A stretch of DNA of 64,000 bases, taken from the NCBI GenBank assembly GCA_963932145.1, contig OZ010603.1:82733255-82797254 (forward strand), given 5' to 3'. This stretch comes from Acanthosepion lycidas. Taxonomy: Eukaryota > Mollusca > Cephalopoda > Sepiida > Sepiidae. Within the stretch, counting starts at the first letter, position 1. Every line of letters starts with the position of its first letter. The notes under the pieces were generated by a model that worked only from the letters and a program-made list of their open reading frames with translations, was not told the origin of the DNA and did no database searches. Position numbers and translations under genes: made by a program. This document shows positions 37,519-49,710 of the stretch, piece after piece.

Positions 37519-40500
37519 ATGCAAATAATTGAGCCTCATCAGTCGGATTTCAGTGAAAAATTGTGTGGACATAAAGTAGGTGATCACAGGTTATTTCTCT
37601 ACTCTTTGCCATTCATATTTATATTTCCATTCTTTAATTTAGCATTAGGACAGGCCATTAACTCATTTATAATCTGCCTAAAAATATTTCATATCCAAAT
37701 TCATGGAAGAAGAGCAGCATGAAAATAATTGAGTCTCATCAGTTGGATTTCAGTGAAAAATTGTGTGGACATAAAGTGGGTGATCACAGTTTATTTCTCT
37801 ACTTTTTTCCATTCATATTTATATTTCCATTCTTTAATTTAGCATTAGGACAGGCCATTAACTCATTTATAATCTGCCTAAAAATATTTCATATCCAAAT
37901 TCATGGAAGAAGAGCAGCATGCAAATAATTGAGTCTCATCCTTCGGATTTCAGTGAAAAATTGTGTGGACATAAAGTGGGTGATCACAGTTTATTTCTCT
38001 ACTCTTTGCCATTAATATTTATATTTCCATTCTTTAATTTAGCATGAGGACAGGCCATTAACTCATTTATAATCTGCCTAAAAATATTTCATATCCAAAT
38101 TCATGGAAGAAGAGCAGCATGCAAATAATTGAGTCTCATCAGTCGGATTTCAGTGAAAAATTGTGTGGACATAAAGTGGGTGATCACAGTTTATTTCTCT
38201 ACTCTTTGCCATTCATATTTATATTTCCATTCTTTAATTTAGCATTAGGACAGGCCATTAACTCATTTATAATCTGCCTAAAAATATTTCATATCCAAAT
38301 TCATGGAAGAAGAGCAGCATGCAAATAATTGAGTCTCATCAGTCGGATTTCAGTGAAAAATTGTGTGGACATAAAGTGGGTGATCACAGTTTATTTCTCT
38401 ACTCTTTGACATTCATATTTATATTTCCATTCTATAATTTAGCATTAGGACAGGCCATTAACTCATTTATAATCTGCCTAAAAATATTTCATATCCAAAT
38501 CCATGGAAGAAGAGCAGCATGCAAATAATTGAGCCTCATCAGTCGGATTTCAGTGAAAAATTGTGTGGACATAAAGTAGGTGATCACAGTTTATTTCTCT
38601 ACTCTTTGCCATTCATATTTATATTTCCATTCTTTAATTTAGCATTAGGACAGGCCATTAACTCATTTATAATCTGCCTAAAAATATTTCATATCCAAAT
38701 TCATGGAAGAAGAGCAGCATGCAAATAATTGAGTCTCATCAGTTGGATTTCAGTGAAAAATTGTGTGGACATAAAGTGGGTGATCACAGTTTATTTCTCT
38801 ACTTTTTTCCATTCATATTTATATTTCCATTCTTTAATTTAGCATTAGGACAGGCCATTAACTCATTTATAATCTGCCTAAAAATATTTCATATCCAAAT
38901 TCATGGAAGAAGAGCAGCATGCAAATAATTGAGTCTCATCAGTTGGATTTCAGTGAAAAATTGTGTGGACATAAAGTGGGTGATCACAGTTTATTTCTCT
39001 ACTTTTTTCCATTCATATTTATATTTCCATTCTTTAATTTAGCATTAGGACAGGCCATTAACTCATTTATAATCTGCCTAAAAATATTTCATATCCAAAT
39101 TCATGGAAGAAGAGCAGCATGCAAATAATTGAGTCTCATCCTTCGGATTTCACTGAAAAATTGTGTGGACATAAAGTGGGTGATCACAGTTTATTTCTCT
39201 ACTCTTTGCCATTAATATTTATATTTCCATTCTTTAATTTAGCATTAGGACAGGCCATTAACTCATTTATAATCTGCCTAAAAATATTTCATATCCAAAT
39301 TCATGGAAGAAGAGCAGCATGCAAATAATTGAGTCTCATCAGTTGGATTTCAGTGAAAAATTGTGTGGACATAAAGTGGGTGATCACAGTTTATTTCTCT
39401 ACTTTTTTCCATTCATATTTATATTTCCATTCTTTAATTTAGCATTAGGACAGGCCATTAACTCATTTATAATCTGCCTAAAAATATTTCATATCCAAAT
39501 TCATGGAAGAAGAGCAGCATGCAAATAATTGAGTCTCATCCTTCGGATTTCAGTGAAAAATTGTGTGGACATAAAGTGGGTGATCACAGTTTATTTCTCT
39601 ACTCTTTGCCATTAATATTTATATTTCCATTCTTTAATTTAGCATGAGGACAGGCCATTAACTCATTTATAATCTGCCTAAAAATATTTCATATCCAAAT
39701 TCATGGAAGAAGAGCAGCATGCAAATAATTGAGTCTCATCAGTCGGATTTCAGTGAAAAATTGTGTGGACATAAAGTGGGTGATCACAGTTTATTTCTCT
39801 ACTCTTTGCCATTCATATTTATATTTCCATTCTATAATTTAGCATTAGGACAGGACATTAACTCATTTATAATCTGCCTCAAAATATTTCATATCCAAAT
39901 TCATGGAAGAAGAGCAGGATGCAAATAATTGAGTCTCATCAGTCGGATTTCAGTGAAAAATTGTGTGGACATAAAGTGGGTGATCACAGTTTATTTCTCT
40001 ACTCTTTGCCATTCATATTTATATTTCCATTCTTTAATTTAGCATTAGGACAGGCCATTAACTCATTTATAATCTGCCTAAAAATATTTCATATCCAAAT
40101 TCATGGAAGAAGAGCAGCATGCAAATAATTGAGTCTCATCCTTCGGATTTCAGTGAAAAATTGTGTGGACATAAAGTGGGTGATCACAGTTTATTTCTCT
40201 ACTCTTTGCCATTCATATTTATATTTCCATTCTATAATTTAGCATTAGGACAGACCATTAACTCATTTATAATCTGCCTAAAAATATTTCATATCCAAAT
40301 TCATGGAAGAAGAGCAGCATGCTAATAATTGAACCTCATCAGTCGGATTTCAGTGAAAAATTGTGTGGACATAAAGTGGGTGATCACAGTTTATTTCTCT
40401 ACTCTTTGCCATTAATATTTATATTTCCATTCTTTAATTTAGCATGAGGACAGGCCATTAACTCATTTATAATCTGCCTAAAAATATTTCATATCCAAAT

Positions 40501-40918
40501 TCATGGAAGAAGAGCAGGATGCAAATAATTGAGTCTCATCAGTCGGATTTCAGTGAAAAATTGTGTGGACATAAAGTGGGTGATCACAGTTTATTTCTCT
40601 ACTCTTTGCCATTCATATTTATATTTCCATTCTTTAATTTAGCATTAGGACAGGCCATTAACTCATTTATAATCTGCCTAAAAATATTTCAAATCCAAAT
40701 CCATGGAAGAAGAGCAGCATGCAAATAATTGAGTCTCATCAGTCGGATTTCAGTGAAAAATTGTGTGGACATAAAGTGGGTGGTCACAGTTTATTTCTCT
40801 ACTCTTGCCATTCATATTTATATTTCCATTTTTAATTTAGCATTAGGACAGGCCTTTAACTCATTTATAATCTGCCTAAAAATATTTCATATCCAAATTC
40901 ATGGAAGAAGAGCAGCAT
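37519..40918 (+). repeat. Family A zone rich in TTTTTTCC and CCTTCGG variants
   Basis: Monomers with CAGTTGGATTT and TACTTTTTTCCATTC are found starting at 37,719, 38,719, 38,919 and 39,319. Monomers with CATCCTTCGG start at 37,919, 39,119, 39,519 and 40,119. A 1,000-bp offset joins AAAGTAGG plus the TTTTTTCC monomer at 37,519-37,918 to 38,519-38,918. Copies at 38,719 and 38,919 are adjacent and look the same. The zone has less regular order than 22.9-34.9 kb. It ends with the 198-bp monomer at 40,719 (CTCTTGCC plus CATTTTTAATTT). Confidence 0.78.
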
Positions 40919-41459
40919 GCAAATAATTGAGTCTCATCAGTCGGATTTCAGTGAAAAATTGTGTGGACATAAAGTGGGTGATCACAGTTTATTTCTCTAC
41001 TCTTTGCCATTCATATTTATATTTCCATTTTTAATTTAGCATTAGGACAGGCCATTAACTCATTTATAATCTGCTTAAAAATATTTCATATCCAAATTCA
41101 TGGAAGAAGAGCAGCATGCAAATAATTGAGTCTCATCAGTCGGATTTCAGTGAAAAAGTGTGTGGACATAAAGTGGGTGATCACAGTTTATTTCTTTACA
41201 CTTTGCCATTCATATTTATATTTCCATTTTTAATTTAGCATTAGGACAGGCCATTAACTCATTTATAATCTGCCTAAAAATATTTCCTATCCAAATTCAT
41301 GGAAGGGGAGCAGCATGCATATAATTGAGTCTCATCAGTCGGATTTCAGTGAAAAATTGTGTGGACATAAAGAGGGTGATCACAGTTTCTTCCTCTACTC
41401 TCTGACATTCATATTTATATTTCCATTCTTTAATTTAGCATTAGGACAGGCCATTAACT

Positions 41460-43660
41460 CATTTATAATCTGCCGAAAAATATTTCATATCCAAATCCAT
41501 GGAAGAAGAGCAGCATGCCAATAATTGAGTCTCATCAGTCGGATTTCAGAGAAAAATTGTGTGGACATAAAGTGGGTGATCACAGTTTATTTCTCTACTT
41601 TTTTCCATTCATATTTATATTTCCATTCTTTAATTTAGCATTAGGACAGGCCATTAACTCATTTGTAATCTGCCTAAAAATATTTCATATCCAAATCCAT
41701 GGAAGAAGAGCAGCATGCAAATAATTGAGTCTCATCAGTCGGATTTCAGTGAAAAATTGTGTGGACATAAAGTGGGTGATCACAGTTTATTTCTCTACTC
41801 TTTGCCATTCACATTTACATTTCCATTTTTAATTTAGCATTAGGACAGGCAATTAATTCATTTATAATCTGCCTAAAAATATTTCATATGAAAATTCATG
41901 GAAGTAGAGCAGCATGCAAATAATTGAGTCTCATCAGTCGGATTTCAGTGAAAAATTGTGTGGACATAAAGTGGGTGATTACATTTTATTTTTCTACACT
42001 TTGCCATTCATATTTATATTTCCATTTTTAATTTAGCATTAGGACAGGCCATTAACTCATTTATAATCTGATTAAAAATATTTCATATCCAAATTCATGG
42101 AAGAAGAGCAGCATGCAAATAATTGAGTCTCATCAGTCGGATTTCAGTGAAAAATTGTGTGGACATGAAGTGGGAGATCACAGTTTATTTCTTTACTCTT
42201 TGCCATTCACATTTACATTTCCATTCTTTAATTTAGCATTAGGACAGGCAATTAACTCATTTATAATCTGCCTAAAAATATTTCATATGAAAATTCATTG
42301 AAGTAGAGCAGCATGCAAATAATTGAGTCTCATCAGTCGGATTTCAGTGAAAAATTGTGTGGACATAAAGTGGGTGATCACAGTTTATTTCTCTACTCTT
42401 TGCCATTCATATTTATAATTCCATTCTTTAATTTAGCATTAGGACAGGCCATTAACTCATTTATAATCTGCCTAAAAATATTTATTATCCAAATTCATGG
42501 AAGAAGAGCAGCATGCAAATAATTGAGTCTCATCAGTCGGATTTCAGTGAAAAATTGTGTGGACATAAAGTCGGTGATCACAGTTTATTTCTCTACTCTT
42601 TGCCATTCATATTTATATTTCCATTCTATAATTTAGCATTAGGACAGGCCATTAACTCATTTATAATCTGCCGAAAAATATTTCATATCCAAATCCATGG
42701 AAGAAGAGCAGCATGCCAATAATTGAGTCTCATCAGTCGGATTTCAGTGAAAAATTGTGTGGACATAAAGTGGGTGATCACATTTTATTTCTCTACTTTT
42801 TTCCATTCATATTTATATTTCCATTCTTTAATTTAGCATTAGGACAGGCCATTAACTCATTTGTAATCTGCCTAAAAATATTTCATATCCAAATCCATGG
42901 AAGAAGAGCAGCATGCAAATAATTGAGTCTCATCAGTCGGATTTCAGTGAAAAATTGTGTGGACATAAAGTGGGTGATCACAGTTAATTTCTCTACTCTT
43001 TGCCATTCACATTTACATTTCCATTTTTAATTTAGCATTAGGACAGGCAATTAACTCATTTATAATCTGCCTAAAAATATTTCATATGAAAATTCATGGA
43101 AGTAGAGCAGCATGCAAATAATTGAGTCTCATCAGTCGGATTTCAGTGAAAAATTGTGTGGACATAAAGTGGGTGATTACATTTTATTTTTCTACACTTT
43201 GCCATTCATATTTATATTTCCATTTTTAATTTAGCATTAGGACAGGCCATTAACTCATTTATAATCTGATTAAAAATATTTCATATCCAAATTCATGGAA
43301 GAAGAGCAGCATGCAAATAATTGAGTCTCATCAGTCGGATTTCAGTGAAAAATTGTGTGGACACAAAGTGGGAGATCACAGTTTATTTCTTTACTCTTTG
43401 CCATTCACATTTACATTTCCATTCTTTAATTTAGCATTAGGACAGGCAATTAACTCATTTATAATCTGCCTAAAAATATTTCATATGAAAATTCATTGAA
43501 GTAGAGCAGCATGCAAATAATTGAGTCTCATCAGTCAGATTTCAGTGAAAAATTGTGTGGACATAAAGTGGGTGATTACATTTTATTTCTCTACTCTTTG
43601 CCATTCATATTTATAATTCCATTCTTTAATTTAGCATTAGGACAGGCCATTAACTCATTT
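41460..43660 (+). repeat. 1,198-bp (6-monomer) tandem duplication of diverged family A
   Basis: Copy 1 runs from about 41,460 to 42,657 and copy 2 from about 42,658. Markers recur 1,198 bp apart: TGCCGAAAAA (41,471/42,669), GCATGCCAAT, TACTTTTTTCC, CATTTGTAATC, CACATTTACATTT, CATATGAAAATTC with GAAGTAGAGC, CTGATTAAAAA, and TTCATTGAAGTAG. The offset is 1,198 bp because two monomers carry the CATTTTTAATTT deletion. Similarity to the start of the unit fades after about 42,460/43,660. Confidence 0.88.
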
Positions 43661-43710
43661 ATAATCTGATTAAAAATATTTCATATCCAAATTCATGGAA
43701 GAAGAGCAGC

Positions 43711-44110
43711 ATGCAAATAATTGAGTCTCATCAGTCGGATTTCAGTGAAAAATTGTGTGGACATAAAGTGGGTGATCACAGTTTATTTCTCTACACGTTG
43801 CCATTCATATTTATATTTCCATTCTTTAATTTAGCATTAGGACAGGCCATTAACTCATTTATAATCTGATTAAAAATATTTCATATCCAAATTCATGGAA
43901 GAAGAGCAGCATGCAAATAATTGAGTCTCATCAGTCGGATTTCAGTGAAAAATTGTGTGGACATAAAGTGGGTGATCACAGTTTATTTCTCTACACGTTG
44001 CCATTCATATTTATATTTCCATTCTTTAATTTAGCATTAGGACAGGCCATTAACTCATTTATAATCTGATTAAAAATATTTCATATCCAAATTCATGGAA
44101 GAAGAGCAGC
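43711..44110 (+). repeat. Two adjacent monomers that look identical, last before the A/B junction
   Basis: The monomers at 43,711-43,910 and 43,911-44,110 agree at every position I compared. Both carry the rare CTACACGTTG and CTGATTAAAAA. They are recent duplicates placed directly before the mosaic junction monomer. Confidence 0.85.
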
Positions 44111-44310
44111 ATGCAAATAATTGAGTCTCATCAGTCGGATTTCAGTGAAAAATTGTGTGGACATAAAGTGGGTGATCACTGTCTATTTCTCTACACTTTG
44201 CTTTTCATATTTATATTTCCATTCTTTAAATTAGCATTAGGACAGGCCATTAACTCATTTATAAACTGCCTAAAAATATTTCATATTGAGAAATATGGAA
44301 GAACAGTACC
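44111..44310 (+). repeat. Mosaic monomer at the A/B junction
   Basis: The left part is A-like (CAGTCGGATTTCAGTG, TTGTGTGG). From about 44,178 it shows B-like GATCACTGTCTATTTC, then private changes (TTTGCTTTTC, TTTAAATTAGC). It returns to A-like TTAACTCATTT with ATAAACTGCC and ends in a diverged tail (CATATTGAGAAATATGG, GAACAGTACC). The next monomer, at 44,311, is B-like with CAGTGGGATTTCCGTG, though it still has CTGCC. The family switch is therefore confined to about one monomer. Confidence 0.85.
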
Positions 44311-44710
44311 ATGCAAATAATTGAGTCTCATCAGTGGGATTTCCGTGAAAAACTTTATGGACATAAAGTGGGTGATCACTGTTTTTTTCTCTACTCTTTG
44401 CCATTCATATTTATATTTCCATTCTTTAAGTTAGCATTAGGACAGGCCATTAAATCATTTATAATCTGCCTAAAAATATTTCATATCCAGATTCATGGAA
44501 GAAGTGTAACCTGTAAATAATTGAGTCTCATCAGTGGGATTTCCGTGAAAAATTTTATGGACATAAAGTGGGTGATCACTGTTTTTTTCTCTACTCTTTG
44601 CCATACATATTTATATTTCCATTCTTTAAGTTAGCATTAGGACAGGCCATTAAATCATTTATAATCTGACTAAAAATATTTCATATATAGATTCATGGAA
44701 GAAGAGTAGC

Positions 44711-44911
44711 CTGCAAATAATTGAGTCTCATCAGTGGGATTTCCGTGAAAAATTTTTATGGACATAAAGTGGGTGATCACTGTTTTTTTCTCTACTCTTT
44801 GCCATACATATTTATATTTCCATTCTTTAAGTTAGCATTAGGACAGGCCATTAAATCATTTATAATCTGACTAAAAATATTTCATATCCAGATTCATGGA
44901 AGAAGAGTAGC
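44711..44911 (+). repeat. 201-bp B monomer, the only copy longer than 200 bp
   Basis: AAATTTTTATGG near 44,750 has one more T than AAATTTTATGG in its neighbours. This is the single length gain I found in the window, and it shifts the phase by +1 from here on. It starts with CTGCAAAT and has the CCATACAT variant. Confidence 0.8.
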
Positions 44912-45311
44912 ATGCAAATAATTGAGTCTCATCAGTGGGATTTCCGTGAAAAATTTTATGGACATAAAGTGGGTGATCACTGTTTTTTTCTCTACTCTTT
45001 GCCATACATATTTATATTTCCATTCTTTAAGTTAGCATTAGGACAGGCCATTAAATCATTTATAATCTGACTAAAAATATTTCATATCCAGATTCATGGA
45101 AGAAGAGTAGCCTGCAAATAATTGAGTCTCATCAGTGGGATTTCCGTTAAAAATTTTATGGACATAAAGTGGGTGATCACTGTTTTTTTCTCTACTCTTT
45201 GCCATTCATATTTATATTTCCATTCTTTAAGTTAGCATTAGGACAGGCCATTAAATCATTTATAATCTGACTAAAAATATTTCATATCCAAATTCATGGA
45301 AGAAGAGTAGC

Positions 45312-46111
45312 ATGCAAATAATTGAGTCTCATCAGTGGGATTTCCGTTAAAAATTTTATGGACATAAAGTGTGTGATCACTGTTTTTTTCTCTACTCTTT
45401 GCCATTCATATTTATATTTCCATTCTTTAAGTTAGCATTAGGACAGGCCATTAAATCATTTATAATCTGACTAAAAATATTTCAGATCCAGATTCATGGA
45501 AGAAGAGTAACCTGCAAATAATTGAGTCTCATCAGTGGGATTTCCGTGAAAAATTTTATGGACATAAAGTGTGTGATCACTGTTTTTTTCTCTACTCTTT
45601 GCCATTCATATTTATATTTCCATTCTTTAAGTTAGCATTAGGACAGGCCATTAAATCATTTATAATCTGACTAAAAATATTTCTTATCCAGATTCATGGA
45701 AGAAGAGTAGCATGCAAATAATTGAGTCTCATCAGTGGGATTTCCGTGAAAAATTTTATGGACATAAAGTGGGTGATCACTGTTTTTTTCTCTACTCTTT
45801 GCCATTCATATTTATATTTCCATTCTTTAAGTTAGCATTAGGACAGGCCATTAAATCATTTATAATCTGACTAAAAATATTTCAGATCCAGATTCATGGA
45901 AGAAGAGTAACCTGCAAATAATTGAGTCTCATCAGTGGGATTTCCGTGAAAAATTTTATGGACATAAAGTGTGTGATCACTGTTTTTTTCTCTACTCTTT
46001 GCCATTCATATTTATATTTCCATTCTTTAAGTTAGCATTAGGACAGGCCATTAAATCATTTATAATCTGACTAAAAATATTTCTTATCCAGATTCATGGA
46101 AGAAGAGTAGC
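45312..46111 (+). repeat. 400-bp dimer, two tandem copies (family B)
   Basis: TTCAGATCCAG (45,481/45,881) and TTCTTATCCAG (45,681/46,081) recur exactly 400 bp apart, together with GAGTAACCTGC and GAGTAGCATGC endings. AAAGTGTGTGATC occurs near 45,367, 45,567 and 45,967. The third monomer, at 45,712, has the usual GGGTGATC, so the two dimers are not identical. Confidence 0.85.
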
Positions 46112-46511
46112 ATGCAAATAATTGAGTCTCATCAGTGGGATTTCCGTGAAAAATTTTATGGACATAAAGTGGGTGATCACTGTTTTTTTCTCTACTCTTT
46201 GCCATACATATTTATATTTCAATTCTTTAAGTTAGCATTAGGACAGGCCATTAAATCATTTATAATCTGACTAAAAATATTTCATATCCAGATTCATGGA
46301 AGAAGAGTAGCCTGCAAATAATTGAGTCTCATCAGTGGGATTTCCGTGAAAAATTTTGTGGACATAAAGTGGGTGATCATTGTCTATTTCTCTACGCTTT
46401 GCCATTCATATTTATATTTCCATTCTTTAAGTTAGCATTAGGACAGGCCATTAAATCATTTATAATCTGACTAAAAATATTTCATATCCAGATTCATGGA
46501 AGAAGAGTAGC

Positions 46512-46710
46512 ATGCAAATAATTGAGTCTCATCAGTGGGATTTCCGTGAAAAATTTTATGGACATAAAGTGGGTGATCATTGTCTATTTCTCTACTCTTT
46601 GCCATACATATTTATATTTCCATTCTTTAAGTTAGCATTAGGACAGGCCATTAAATCTTTATAATCTGAGTAAAAATATTTCATATACAGATTCATGGAA
46701 GAAGAGTAGC
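46512..46710 (+). repeat. 199-bp B monomer with AAATCTTTATAATC deletion, copy 1
   Basis: One A is missing from AAATCATTTATAATC, and the monomer also has CTGAGTAAAAA and ATATACAGATTC. The same trio occurs in the monomers starting at 55,111, 56,310 and 59,709, so this copy is the oldest-placed link between the left part of B and the 54-60-kb region (8,599 bp to the next). The deletion also happens to open a 70-codon frame on the minus strand that has no sign of being a gene. Confidence 0.85.
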
Positions 46711-47710
46711 CTGCAAATAATTGAGTCTCATCAGTGGGATTTCCGTGAAAAATTTTATGGACATAAAGTGGGTGATCACTGTTTTTTTCTCTACTCTTTG
46801 CCATACATATTTATATTTCCATTCTTTAAGTTAGCATTAGGACAGGCCATTAAATCATTTATAATGTGACTAAAAATATTTCATATCCAGATTCATGGAA
46901 GAAGAATAGCATGCAAATAATTGAGTCTCATCAGTGGGATTTCCGTGAAAAATTTTATGGACATAAAGTGGGTGATCACTGTTTTTTTCTCTACGCTTTG
47001 CCATTCATATTTATATTTCCATTCTTTAAGTTAGCATTAGGACAGGCCATTAAATCATTTATAATCTGACTAAAAATATTTCATATCCAGATTCATGGAA
47101 GAAGAGTACCATGCAAATAATTCAGTCTCATCAGTGGGATTTCCGTGAAAAATTTTATGGACATAAAGTGGGTGATCACTGTTTTTTTCTCTACTCTTTG
47201 CCATACATATTTATATTTCCATTCTTTAAGTTAGCATTAGGACAGGCCATTAAATCATTTATAATCTGACTAAAAATATTTCATATCCAGATTCATGGAA
47301 GAAGAGTAACCTGCAAATAATTGAGTCTCATTAGTGGGATTTCCGTGAAAAATTTTGTGGACATAAAGTGGGTGATTATTGTCTACTTCTCTACGCTTTG
47401 CCATTCATATTTATATTTCCATTCTTTAAGTTAGCATTAGGACAGGCCATTAAATCATTTATAATCTGACTAAAAATATTTCATATCCAGATTCATGGAA
47501 GAAGAGTAGCATGCAAATAATTGAGTCTCATCAGTGGGATTTCCGTGAAAAATTTTATGGACATAAAGTGGGTGATCACTGTTTTTTTCTCTACGCTTTG
47601 CCATTCATATTTATATTTCCATTCTTTAAGTTAGCATTAGGACAGGCCATTAAATCATTTATAATCTGACTAAAAATATTTCATATCCAGATTCATGGAA
47701 GAAGAGTACC

Positions 47711-49710
47711 ATGCAAATAATTCAGTCTCATCAGTGGGATTTCCGTGAAAAATTTTATGGACATAAAGTGGGTGATCATTGTCTATTTCTCTACGCTTTG
47801 CCATTCATATTTATATTTCCATTCTTTAAGTTAGCATTAGGACAGGCCATTAAATCATTTATAATCTGCCTAAAAATATTTCATATCCAGATTCATGGAA
47901 GAAGAGTAACCTGCAAATAATTCAGTCTCATCAGTGGGATTTCCGTGAAAAATTTTGTGGACATAAAGTGGGTGATCATTGTCTATTTCTCTACGCTTTG
48001 CCATTCATATTTATATTTCCATTCTTTAAGTTAGCATTAGGACAGGCCATTAAATCATTTATAATCTGCCTAAAAATATTTCATATCCAGATTCATGGAA
48101 GAAGAGTAACCTGCAAATAATTCAGTCTCATCAGTGGGATTTCCGTGAAAAATTTTGTGGACATAAAGTGGGTGATCATTGTCTATTTCTCTACGCTTTG
48201 CCATTCATATTTATATTTCCATTCTTTAAGTTAGCATTAGGACAGGCCATTAAATCATTTATAATCTGCCTAAAAATATTTCATATCCAGATTCATGGAA
48301 GAAGAGTAACCTGCAAATAATTCAGTCTCATCAGTGGGATTTCCGTGAAAAATTTTATGGACATAAAGTGGGTGATCACTGTTTTTTTCTCTACTCTTTG
48401 CCATACATATTTATATTTCCATTCTTTAAGTTAGCATTAGGACAGGCCATTAAATCATTTATAATCTGCCTAAAAATATTTCATATCCAGATTCATGGAA
48501 GAAGAGTAACCTGCAAATAATTCAGTCTCATCAGTGGGATTTCCGTGAAAAATTTTATGGACATAAAGTGGGTGATCATTGTCTATTTCTCTACGCTTTG
48601 CCATTCATATTTATATTTCCATTCTTTAAGTTAGCATTAGGACAGGCCATTAAATCATTTATAATCTGCCTAAAAATATTTCATATCCAGATTCATGGAA
48701 GAAGAGTAACCTGCAAATAATTCAGTCTCATCAGTGGGATTTCCGTGAAAAATTTTATGGACATAAAGTGGGTGATCATTGTCTATTTCTCTACGCTTTG
48801 CCATTCATATTTATATTTCCATTCTTTAAGTTAGCATTAGGACAGGCCATTAAATCATTTATAATCTGCCTAAAAATATTTCATATCCAGATTCATGGAA
48901 GAAGAGTAACCTGCAAATAATTCAGTCTCATCAGTGGGATTTCCGTGAAAAATTTTATGGACATAAAGTGGGTGATCATTGTCTATTTCTCTACGCTTTG
49001 CCATTCATATTTATATTTCCATTCTTTAAGTTAGCATTAGGACAGGCCATTAAATCATTTATAATCTGCCTAAAAATATTTCATATCCAGATTCATGGAA
49101 GAAGAGTAACCTGCAAATAATTCAGTCTCATCAGTGGGATTTCCGTGAAAAATTTTATGGACATAAAGTGGGTGATCATTGTCTATTTCTCTACGCTTTG
49201 CCATTCATATTTATATTTCCATTCTTTAAGTTAGCATTAGGACAGGCCATTAAATCATTTATAATCTGCCTAAAAATATTTCATATCCAGATTCATGGAA
49301 GAAGAGTAACCTGCAAATAATTCAGTCTCATCAGTGGGATTTCCGTGAAAAATTTTATGGACATAAAGTGGGTGATCATTGTCTATTTCTCTACGCTTTG
49401 CCATTCATATTTATATTTCCATTCTTTAAGTTAGCATTAGGACAGGCCATTAAATCATTTATAATCTGCCTAAAAATATTTCATATCCAGATTCATGGAA
49501 GAAGAGTAACCTGCAAATAATTCAGTCTCATCAGTGGGATTTCCGTGAAAAATTTTGTGGACATAAAGTGGGTGATCATTGTCTATTTCTCTACGCTTTG
49601 CCATTCATATTTATATTTCCATTCTTTAAGTTAGCATTAGGACAGGCCATTAAATCATTTATAATCTGCCTAAAAATATTTCATATCCAGATTCATGGAA
49701 GAAGAGTAAC
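47711..49710 (+). repeat. Homogenised B2-rich run with TTCAGTCTC
   Basis: Ten consecutive monomers carry AATAATTCAGTCTC in place of AATAATTGAGTCTC. Nearly all have B2 features (GATCATTGTCTATTTC, ACGCTTTG) and CTGCCTAAAAA as in family A. All but the first start with CTGCAAAT. One B1-type copy with CCATACAT interrupts at 48,311. The five copies from 48,511 to 49,510 look identical to one another. Confidence 0.85.

Larger units (their letters stand above)
1..44310 (+). repeat. Family A satellite block (about 221 monomers)
   Basis: Monomers here carry CAGTCGGATTTCAGTG, AATTGTGTGG, TTTAATTTAGC, TTAACTCATTT, CTGCCTAAAAA, ATCCAAAT or ATCCAAATT, and GAAGAGCAGC. Several subtypes are visible. One has ATTCTATAATTT in place of ATTCTTTAATTT. 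One has GATAAC in place of GATCAC. One has CCATTAAT, GCATGAGG and CTGCATAAAA together. One has GTCAAAAATTGTGTGAAC. One has ATTGAGTGG with CTACCTAAAA. The subtypes are ordered into the higher-order repeats listed separately. The stretch from about 41.3 kb onwards is more diverged (for example CACATTTACATTT and CATATGAAAATTC), as expected near the edge of a homogenised block. The typical A monomer has one CpG, in CAGTCGGA. Confidence 0.95.

Noticed and set aside
37919-40318. CENP-B box in the CCTTCGG variants
   Set aside because: TTCG is present but the following bases do not give the needed A at the ninth place or the CGGG end. I saw no match to the CENP-B box core in either family.
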